Assembly (NCBI RefSeq): GCF_003324165.1
Contig: NW_025407852.1
Span: 27,650 to 91,649 of the forward strand
Direction: 5' to 3'
Source: Naegleria lovaniensis
Taxonomy: Eukaryota > Heterolobosea > Eutetramitea > Acrasida > Naegleriidae
Length of the DNA stretch: 64,000 nt
Part shown: positions 51,583 to 61,043 of the stretch, one piece after another
How the letters are laid out: every line of letters starts with the position of its first letter
Position numbering within the stretch: position 1 is the first letter of the stretch
The notes under the pieces: model-generated
The model's database searches: none
Seen by the model: the letters and a program-made list of their open reading frames with translations, nothing else
What the model was told of the DNA's origin: nothing
Translations under genes and position numbers: made by a program

Positions 51583-54305
51583 ATGTCCACCACTTCCTCT
51601 CAACCTCCATCCGCTTCATCCCCCATTTCTCTCGAAAGACGTCAAGTTCTTCATAAACTCCTCAAAGACCAACACTTGGAAACTCTGAGCGAAGAAATAC
51701 AACGAGATAAAAATTCAAACACTTCCAACATTCCCTTCAACGTCGATTCGTGGTATGCGCTGGACAATGAAAATGGTAAAACCTTGTTGATGACCGCTGT
51801 TCAAGAAGGAAATATTCAAATGATTCGAATGTTGCATAAACAATTTGGTGCGGATTTGAATTATGTGGACAAGTGTCAACAATCGAGTGTGTTTTATTGT
51901 GTCGAGTTGAAACATTATCATAAATCCGAGACGGTAAGTGTAATGACAAGATGACAATATTAATATGCAATGTTATTTCAATGATGAATATTTGAATGAA
52001 TAATAATATTGGTGAATGATTAATGCCCTTGCTGACATTTCATGATGTCATTTTGACTTGCTCATAAAATACCAAATTTGGCCAACAACAGATTTTGGAA
52101 TATTTAATTGCCAACCAAGCAAAATGCAACGTACTCAACCATGAAGGATACTCACCATTCTATGTAGCTCTCCGAAACAACAACCTTCCTGCTGCTAATT
52201 TACTTTACACAGAAGCAAATGCCAATGTCAATGAAGCCATCGATCAAGAAGGTAACACAGCACTTCACGAAGCTGTCAAGAGTGGAAATATTGCCACTGT
52301 GAACTTTTTAGTGACACAATGCGGAGCTGATTTAATCAAACCAAATCACAAGGGAGAAGTTCCATTCTTTATTGCCTTACAATTTCCAAGAATGATTAAT
52401 CAAATCTTAAAATCCATGAATGGATTGAACACTAAGGATCCTAAAAAGATGGTCCTCGTTGGAACGAGTGGAATCAATCGAAGGGCTAGTTTTGATGTTG
52501 TGGAATACATGAATCATGTAGTAAGATATTGCAATGAGGTCAAACAAAATGCTCTTCACAAATGTGCTTCATTGGGATATATTCATTCATTGGGTGAATT
52601 GTTGACACATTTATCAGAACAAAGTGTGAGTGAAATGAGCTCTGAACAAGATGTGAATGGTAATACTCCATTGCACTTGAGTGTGATCAATAACCATCCT
52701 GAAATATGCTTCTCACTCAATCAGTTAAAACCAACAGATGCCATCATTCAGAACAATGATGGTGACACTCCCATGCATATTGCTTTAAAGAGCTCTGCCT
52801 ACAAGTGTGCTCGTGTCTTGTACAACAACTCGAAAACATTCTTGAAGGAAAACAATGCTGGAGAGACGATTCAGCTTTTATTGCAACAATTTAAACATGA
52901 ACTGAAACAAGAAGATGACATTTCCAAGATGTTGCTTCAAATCGATTTGACACAACCACAAAATTACAGATTTCACAAATTGATTACAGATCATACCTTC
53001 CTCTCAAAGATGAAAGATTATCTCAGTGTCAATAGCAATCAAGACATGATTATATTTTACGAGACTGTTCAAGAATTCAAAATGATCAATTCCAATTCCG
53101 AACGTTTTCAAATGGCTGAACAAATTGTGGATCACTTTCTCAATGACGACTCGGCACATAAATTGAAATTTGGAAAATTAGCATTTGGACCTTTCCGTGT
53201 GAAATTCAAGGAATGCTCTGCCGAACACTGCCCTAAAGATATTTTCCTTAATTTGGAGACTTTGGCATTGACCAATTTAAAAACAGAGGTCTTTCCAAAA
53301 TTTATTCATTCCAAACTCTTTATCAAGTATATTGAGAGAAAGAAGCAAACGGATCCAACTTTTTTAGTTCGTTTTGTTCAATCAGAGTTAACAAGTGACA
53401 AGTCGAGTGATGACATTGCTTCGCAAGACCAAGTTTCCAACTCGAGACCACATGCCCTCTCTAATAACAATACTGGTTCCTCTTCCAATGATCACAACAC
53501 TCAAGACAGTGATGAAGTGATCGACGCTGAAGATTACGACGTTAAGGAAAATATCAGATTTTGTCCTAAATGTGGAACTGAATTACTTGATCTCGACAAT
53601 TATGTGTTCACAGATAAGGAATTCCAAAAAGCCATTGAAAATTTGCAAGATATGAATCAATGGAGATTATTACATGAAGCTGGATCTGGAAGAACGTATG
53701 CAAGCCCAGAACTTGTTCACAACCATTTAAGTAATACGCGTCGTCACACTCAAGTGAAATATGTTGGAGAAATGGATTGTAGTAGTCATTCCATGTTTAA
53801 CATGTGGGTCGATCCAGATTACATTCAAAGCAGAGAAGTTCACTTGGATTCGTGTAAACAGTTGGATTTTATTCGAAATGGAAAATACGCAGCCGTCATT
53901 CAATTAGAACTTCTCAAAATGAAATTTCCACATCAAAACAGAGAATTCATTCATGCCTTTTGTTGTCGATTTGATGACGACGAACAGAGATATATGTGTA
54001 TCAGTCGATCGGTGAATCATCCAAAAGCTCCCATGACGAACAAGTACGTTCGAGGTGAAGTGAAAACTGCATTTTTGGTTGAGAGAATTTCCGATGTGAA
54101 ATGTCGATATTATTATGCTGTGACTGCAGATTTTGGAGGATGGTTGGCTGCAGATTATTATTACAAGATGGTTCGAAAAGATACTCAATATGTTCATCAG
54201 AATTTGGAAAAGTTAGTGAAACAGAGAGAACAATTGGGAAAGAAGAGACCTGAGAAGGGAGGATTGATACAATCTCTTGATTATTACTTGTCCAAGAAGG
54301 ATTAA
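51583..54305 (+). CDS. Ankyrin - RGS - zinc ribbon - START-like signalling protein
   Basis: Exons 51583-51933 and 52092-54305; the 158-nt intron has GTAAGT and CAACAG; 854 residues. Ankyrin repeats cover about 55-350 (GKTLLMTAVQEGNIQMIRML, GNTALHEAVKSGNIATVNFL, GNTPLHLSVINNHPEICFSL). An RGS-type helical domain follows (about 370-500: YLSVNSNQDMIIFYETVQEF ... KTEVFPKFIHSKLFIKYIERK). Next are a disordered Ser/Asn linker, a zinc ribbon half (FCPKCGTELLD) and a C-terminal START-like lipid-binding domain (YVGEMDCSSHSMFNMW, PHQNREFIHAFCCRF, ISRSVNHP, YVRGEVKTAFLVERI, TADFGGWLAADYYYKM). It is likely a cytosolic G-protein regulator that may also bind lipid. The final domain assignment is by pattern. 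Confidence 0.8.
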
Positions 54306-54526
54306 TTGAGACTAAACCATAAAATTCAAGATTATGTTCCATTGTCTCTGTCAATAAATATTTTTGCAGGGAATCAAATTTTTCCCGCCAACTCTAAATA
54401 CCGTTTACGAACATCAAACTTTAAAAAAAATATACGATTGATTGAACATTAGTAGGGAACGTTGATCATCCACCATCATTAACATCGGAACATCAAACAA
54501 TTTAAAAAATCATCGGAGTGGAACAA

Positions 54527-54894
54527 ATGTCTGGAAAGAAAGATCTACAATCGGAATTATCACCTAATGATTATAAAGTGTTTCAAGGTCTCCAAAAAAA
54601 GTGGCGATGTAAATTATGTGAGCAAGAATTTTACGTGGAATCGTTACCCGGAGCTATATCATATAATTCTGTATTGAAATTACGACAAAGGTAAGTCCGT
54701 AAAGGTTACTTCTAAAAGGCAACTGATTGCATGGGCACAGCTGGGGAATGAAAAGCAAACCTGTTTCTCCTGCATTGTTGTATCAAAAAGTGCATGTTTG
54801 CGTGTTTTGTTTACAATTCTTTGAATATCAATTAGAGAAGGAAGAGAAAACGCTAAAGAAAGCTCCAAAACAAGCGAGCAGCACAAAAAAATAG
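54527..54894 (+). CDS. Small two-exon protein with paired CxxC motifs
   Basis: Exons 54527-54690 and 54741-54894; the 50-nt intron has GTAAGT and GCACAG; 105 residues. CKLC (about 28-31) and CVFC (about 74-77) are two CxxC pairs that could bind one zinc ion. The linker LPGAISYNSVLKLRQSWG looks conserved and structured, and a basic Lys-rich tail ends at TAG. No named family was recognised. Confidence 0.6.
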
Positions 54895-54937
54895 AACTAT
54901 TTCATGTAAATACTCCATCAAATTAAACTAAGACATT

Positions 54938-55138
54938 CAGAAACCTACTTATCTATTGATACAAATTGTTGTTTATTCAGAACAACCTGAATTCGAAAAA
55001 GAGGTACAAGATTCTCTTTCACAATTTGCATCTAAAACTTCTTCCTTTGATTATCCAACCAAACACTCCATTGGGATGGCAGTGAGGAGTATGGGCTTAC
55101 TCTATGACATTGTTACTGTTTTTCATAAGATCGCATGA
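54938..55138 (+). other. Orphan open segment, possible extra 3' exon
   Basis: After an acceptor-like TTTATTCAG (about 54980), the frame reads EQPEFEKEVQDSLSQFASKT...HSIGMAVRSMGLLYDIVTVF and stops at 55138. It looks coding but has no ATG in a fitting place and does not join the upstream two-exon gene in phase. It could be an alternative last exon reached after a one- or two-base error in the A-tract at 54885-54891, or chance. Confidence 0.3.
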
Positions 55139-55153
55139 GTGAACTGACAGGTG

Positions 55154-57087
55154 TCAAATTGTTGGAGACTCTGTTAATAATTGTTTCTGATCATTGTTGG
55201 TCTCGTCATTGTGATTAATCTCTGACACAGGAGCATATGATGATCCTTTCTTTCTGCATTTTCCAAAACAAGCATACACTTCAAAGAATTCACTCTTTTC
55301 AAATTCCATGTATGAAATGCCAACCATCAAAACGATAAGTAAGGCGTGAACTACCAAATATAAAGCTCCAGTGACTGGATCTTGAGAGGCAAAATCAAAT
55401 AAAATCATACAAATGTGAATACATCCCATGATGGTAATGATGGCAGATGAGAAGAAGACAAATCGAAGAAACTGTTCATTAAGTATTAATTAATAATGAA
55501 AAATTACAAGAAGTTATAACATTGAGTTCAAGGATTCAATGACGTACCCATGTTTGAAATAGATCAATATCGGAAACTTTTCTCATAACAAAATAAATAT
55601 AACAAGAGAGTCCAATATATGCTATAGAGTGAAATTTGCCACAAGAGTAATTGTTGAAACATACAATTAAAAATGTAAATTATTAAAACAATAATATTTT
55701 GTAATAACTTACTGAGAATGGCCACTACAATGGAGAGCAAGAGTACAAAATTCATGGCGACTACAAATTCGGTTGGAATTTGCATTTTGATGAGAATTGA
55801 GAGAATGGGTAGTGCTAAAACTAACATCAATAATACCAGAAAAACAATCGCCAAGCAAATTCCACTGCACCAAGTACTCTTATACTTTTTAGATTTTGCA
55901 AATCTCACCAAATGAAACCAAAACTTGATCCATGTAATTAAACTAAAATATCCAATATATAGAGAGGAATATTCCAACGCAATAAACAAGTTTGAATCTC
56001 CAATAATTAAGGTTATATAGGAAGCAATCGATGATGCTTCACACAAGACCACCAATGCCATGGTTGCCATATTTCTCCATTTTCTCAGTCGAAAAGAATA
56101 AATAAATTTTGGAATAAATGAAATGAAAAAAATGGCACAAAAGGTAATTCCATGAAGACAGAGTCCTAAATAACTCAAAAAATCATAAAAATCTTTTCGT
56201 TTTGCAGTATACCAACAAGAGTGTCCAAAAAAGTCACTTTCTGTGCAATAACAAGTAATGTAAAAAACTGGGCTATAAATGTCATGAGAAGTGTTTGCGT
56301 TGACAAGAACAGGAATTCCAAGTTCTTCTGCTCCACAGGTCAACAGCGAAGTTGGAAAAAGTTTTGGCAAGCTATAAAATCGTGTATCATTGAATTTACA
56401 TGTTTTCAAATCGAATATGTAATCTTTCGAGCAATATTGACAATAATTAAACCAATCGAAAATTGTGGTCTCTCCATTCGAAATTTGTAACGCTAGTTCA
56501 ACAATATTATCAGAACGGCACAACAAGTCATAGCATCTCAACCTCGAAAGCTTTTCCCATTCGCTTACTTTCGCGCAAACATCTCGATTTTTACCACTTG
56601 TCAAATATCTCTTATAGAAAAAGTCACTTCGGGAATTCCAACTCCATTCGTTAGACCTTTCTATTTTTTCTGGCATTATCAATTCACGGCATGCAAAATT
56701 GTTGGGAATGGAAGTGTCACAATTTAAGCAAGGAAAAAAGCTAGTCATGACAGAATAATTGGCACACTTGTGAAATCTTCCAAAATCTAGTAAAATCACA
56801 TCAGTGTTTGAACTATTGTTATTGTCTTGTTGAGCTGAAAAAGGTGTGTATCCAACATTAGTTGTGGCATCCTGATGATTGTGTATTTGTTGATGATCAA
56901 CATTTTTGGGAAGGAAAAGTATTGAATTTTTCTGATGATGAATCAGAGAGGAATAAATAAAATTTGGAAATACTACTATTGCAAAGAGGAAGAATAATAT
57001 CAATACGTTGAAAAGCATCCACTGTAGAAAATGATCATCCCGATGGCATAATCTGAACGTAGGAAGAAAAAATCTCGTTTGCTTCAT
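55154..57087 (-). CDS. Seven-helix receptor-like membrane protein with Cys-rich ectodomain
   Basis: Exons (minus): 57087-55713, 55621-55548 and 55471-55154; introns 91 and 76 nt, phases 1 and 0; 588 residues. A hydrophobic segment (MLFNVLILFFLFAIVVFPNFIY) serves as signal anchor or uncleaved signal. An ectodomain of ~240 residues with many Cys follows (FFPCLNCDTS, CYDLLCRSD, YCQYCSKDY, CYCTESDFFGHSCW). Seven hydrophobic helices then run from LGLCLHGITFCAIFFISFIPK to ALYLVVHALLIVLMVGISY, followed by a cytosolic tail (KCRKKGSSY...). The layout matches a heptahelical receptor of the kind expanded in amoebae; ligand and family are unknown. Confidence 0.72.
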
Positions 57088-57366
57088 TGATTTTTTTTCA
57101 AACTGAATCCAGAACTAGAACGCAACCCAAAGATCGAATTCAAATTGAAAGGAATTTCAAAGAACCAACCAGTAACCCTCGTTCTTAAAAAGAGAGCATT
57201 GAGGCGCCCAATGATCACATTTTTTACGGTATGTATTTATTCATGTAAGACAATGTTAACGCCACTATTCATGAACCAGGTGTTTGTATGATTTTGCAAT
57301 TAAGAAACAGAACAACCGAGAGCAATGCTACCATTCAATTTTCATTGACGAGTTTTTGATGAAAAA

Positions 57367-58068
57367 ATGTCAAATCAAGGAACAGTGAGTAAATCACTCT
57401 CGGAAGCAGAAGAAGAGTTATTTGCGGAATGGGCTGAAGAAGAAGAACGTTTAAAAACAACAACACCACCGCCTGAAAAAGCCTCCTCTGCACAACTAGC
57501 TTCGGATAAGCTGGACCAAGAAGAGAAGGAACGAAAGGTTGATGATGATGAAGAAGGCTCATCCTCCTCATCATCGGATCTTGAATCAAAAACAACAAAT
57601 CATTCAAAAAATCATGCGAGATCAAAGAAGAAACGAAAAGTGGAGCATCTAAATGTTGATACAGCAACAGCGATGGACACTTCATCTGCTGATGCTCAGG
57701 CTTCTCTTGATTTGCCAATCACTCCGACCTATCCAGGAGTAAATTTACCCTCTGTGGAGCCAGAAATCAAGGAAGAATATGTGAAGAAGGATGAATATGA
57801 TAAATTAATCAATTCACATACGGAAACAATTAAAAAATTGAAGAATGATTATAAATTAATGGCTGACAGATATAAGAAGGAAATGTAAGTGGTAAAATTT
57901 TGTGAAGGAATTATTGTTGGAAGCCTGGCGTAAAATTTTAACTGAATTGAAATGTGTCGTGATGGAAATTTGAATTAACACGAATGTGTGACATGATACA
58001 TTGTTGTGACAACATAAAGTGAGCGTTTAAAGAGTGAATTAACCACCCTAAAGCAGAAAAAGCCTTAA
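57367..58068 (+). CDS. Acidic nuclear-type coiled-coil protein, two exons
   Basis: Exons 57367-57884 and 58020-58068; the 135-nt intron has GTAAGT and ATAAAG; 188 residues. The second exon adds IERLKSELTTLKQKKP, which continues the heptad pattern of TIKKLKNDYKLMADRYKKE and supports the splice. An acidic N-terminus (EAEEELFAEWAEEEERL), a Ser/Asp tract and a nuclear-localisation-like SKKKRKVE precede the coiled coil. No family was recognised. The 279 bp upstream (57088-57366) are shared with the divergent receptor-like gene. Confidence 0.65.
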
Positions 58069-58145
58069 ATTAGAAGCAAGACTCATTACATGTGCTTCTT
58101 ATAGAACAGTGACACTTTGTTTCATGGTTTTCACAACCATCTAGT

Positions 58146-60566
58146 TTATTCCTTTGATTTTAACAAGTCTTGCTCTTCCTCTGCTTGTTCATTGGAGGCA
58201 AGGAAATTACACAGCAACTCTTCTCCTATAGGTTGATCTTCTGACCATAATAAACTCTCCTCTTCCAATTCAGTATCAATCACTTCATCTGATTCTACAT
58301 CTTGGAGTAGTAATGAATTGAGATCTTCCTCCTCTTCATCGTCAAGGTTCTCATCTTCTGTCTCTCCCTCCACTGTTTCTCGCTCTAAAACTTGCTGAAT
58401 GAATGTAATTTGTTTTGCGAGTTCATCCTCTGATTGTTGTTTAATAATCCTGAGACGATCCTCAATACCGCACGAGATTGCCTTTTCTTTCAGTACAGCA
58501 CTAGAATTCAGTAGACTATACAAAGTGCCATTGACATAAGTTCTTACTTGAGGACTTTCATGTTGTGCCAAATCCATCAACACATCAATGATAGAGTCTG
58601 TTTTTTCGCAACGTACGATGGCTCCCTTCCCCAAACATAAATTCATCAGTAAGGCCACTCCATACTCTGTTGAATACTCACTGCACATTTGAGCACCGTC
58701 ACTAAGAATTCTGCATAATGTTTCAATGACGTCGCTTTCAATCATTTGACTGAGGTGATGCATGCCATACATACGAACAAGGTCATGGAAAAATTGTTCA
58801 AAAATACATTGTTCACACCAAATGATTGGCTCAATTGTTTAGCACATATTGTCATGACAAAAATTCACTTACAGCTGAGGTCGAGATTTTACGCTAACTT
58901 TTTGTAGGATTGCAATGACGTTTTGTCGAATAATGGTATCTGACTGTTCCACTTCAAGTATTTGAATTAGGTCGCTTACCAATGAGTTTCTGGGAAAATC
59001 TTTGGTAAGATATACAAGTCCAATATTTTCCGAAGCAATAATGTTGATCAATCTTAATGCATATTCCACACCATGTCATCTTTGGAAAATAATAGAGCTG
59101 CAAGAATTTTCTACAAACATCAAAAAATGATAAAAAAGATTATCATACATTAAAAGATAAAATATAAAGTTCAATATTAGCCCTACCTTGTCATTATTTA
59201 CAATTCCAAAAATGTCATAATAGATCATTGTTTTCATATTATTAATTTTCATTCGTAAACTCGAGGATTTGGACAATCTCCAACGAAGAGCTTGCAGCAC
59301 GTATGGTATCACTGCAGAGTTGCTCTCTTTTAGGAAAAAGTGTTTCAACTTGGCATAGTCGAGAGAAACAAATGGTATTGCATTGTCATTGCTATTTTCT
59401 TCGTTCCTTGGCTTGGTAACTTGTTGTAGTTATTCATCAGATAAGCCAAAAATACTTACAATCATAGAGGGTAGAATTGACTCCAATTGTAAAGATCCTA
59501 ACGAGTCCTCAATCACATTTAAAAATTGCTTGTTCAACTTCTTTCCGGACATGACTCCTTCCAATGCCCGAATTAAATCGGTGCTCAATCCAAAAAGTTC
59601 TCTATACTTGGTTTGTATAAAGTCCATATGGGCAGTAAACTCTTTTTTCTGTTGCTCGACAACTTGTTTGTATCCTGAGCCATTATTTAAATTCATGGAA
59701 GAGAGTAAATTATTGGAACTGGAGGTAACACTAGGTTGCGACTGTGAAGAAGCTAACGAATGAAGATATGGCTGCTCAATATTTCTTGAAAATGTGCTCT
59801 CTAAATACGTCTTGATTCTGTCGAATAAATCATTTTTCCATTTGCTCTGTGTTTTTAACAAAATATATTGGTTGGATAGAGGAGAACAGTAAAAAACCTA
59901 CCTGGAACATGTTGACAAACGAGGGATGTGTGGAGGGTCAGGAATATACGGAAATGCATAATACGGAAGCAGCTCAGAAAAGGTCGACAAAATTGCTGCC
60001 TTCATATCAAGGTATTGCTTAAAATCTTGAATGTATTTTCGATGCTCTTGCTTGTCTTTTTTCTCTCTCATTGGAATTGTGGCACAATACAATCGAGTGA
60101 AAAATTCAAGTTTGAGCGTCTCTGGATCACTAGATCTCAGCATTGGAGACACATGCTTTTCCCACAAATAAAAATAATTCTTGTAATCACCAGCTTCCAA
60201 TGAGGACATCATTTCATCTTTGATTTGAGTTCGTTGGGACTCGGGCATTACTTTTGAACGATTATCGATTCTTGCTGATGTTGGCCTTTCATTGAGTAAT
60301 CTATTGTTAATCTCTTGCTCAAATGTGGCTGATGTTTCAAAAAACCCATGAAAGGTCAAATATCTAGTGTTTTGCAATGAAGAATTATGAAAAGGATATT
60401 GACATGATAAATGATTGCATCAAGAGGAATCATTGGTGGGTTTGTTGAAAACAAATAACGATTCGGAAACATACTCTAATATCCATCTATTGAGCTGATG
60501 AAGTGATGTCTCACTCGTTTGATCCCTTTTAAAACTCGATGAAAGTGTAAAACTTCTCCGTAGCAT
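58146..60566 (-). CDS. ARMC9: ARMC9 (LisH and armadillo ciliary protein), six exons
   Basis: Exons (minus): 60566-60475, 60363-59902, 59846-59460, 59411-59187, 59110-58873 and 58749-58146; introns 48-123 nt. Phases close at 670 codons once two missing bases are added: near 59930 (PDPPTHPSFVNMFQ) and near 59075 (DDMVWEYALRL). Order: N-terminal LisH (LNRWILEYLTFHGFFETSATFE), YIPDPPTHPSF, coiled region, LDYAKLKHFF...LQALRWRL, and armadillo repeats (SEYSTEYGVALLMNL, QVRTYVNGTLYSLL), with an acidic tail. Family knowledge: ARMC9 works at the ciliary basal body and is mutated in human Joubert syndrome. Presence here fits an organism that builds flagella. The family match is strong across all six exons. 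Confidence 0.88.
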
Positions 60567-61043
60567 TTTCTATTCGGTACGTTGTCAACAGATTCATGAA
60601 ACAACATGTGGTTCCGATACAACACAACAGTTACAAGCATCAACCAACCTTTCAACGTTCGAAGCAAAACAGAATAATTTTTTGTAGTTGAATTTTGTAA
60701 ATTGGCGCGAAGTACGACAAAATTCTGGTGGCCAATGAACATTGATGATACTGCGTTGATGCTGTTGGTAAAGCCTGAATGAATGAAATTTCTTCGTGAT
60801 GATTGTGTGATGGAAGAAAATCGATGAAAACCAGAAGTACAACAACAAATCTGAGATGCGCCTCCCGAAATAAAATTACGGAGTATAACAACACTTCAAC
60901 CCTGTTGTAACCACAAGAAACGTTGTTGAATGCTTCGGGTTGATGAAAAAGCTCAATGTGGTTGAAGGCCGCTTCAAACATTCACATTTTGTAAAAATTT
61001 TTTTTGAAATTTGTTTTTAAAAAATAACACCAACAACATCATC
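60567..61043. promoter_or_regulatory. Divergent promoter region of ARMC9 and eIF3c
   Basis: 477 bp between the two start codons. The eIF3c-proximal part ends in T- and A-tracts and CACCAACAACATCATC before the ATG. No extra gene is seen. Confidence 0.4.

Noticed and set aside
57088-57230. Plus-strand coding-like stretch ending at a GTATGT
   Set aside because: It reads as a basic peptide but has no ATG in frame, no acceptor exon in phase and lies in the shared upstream region of two divergent genes; more likely 5' UTR or chance.
60652-60981. Minus-strand open frame upstream of ARMC9
   Set aside because: It overlaps the divergent promoter, has no family resemblance, and ARMC9 already starts with a complete LisH at 60566.
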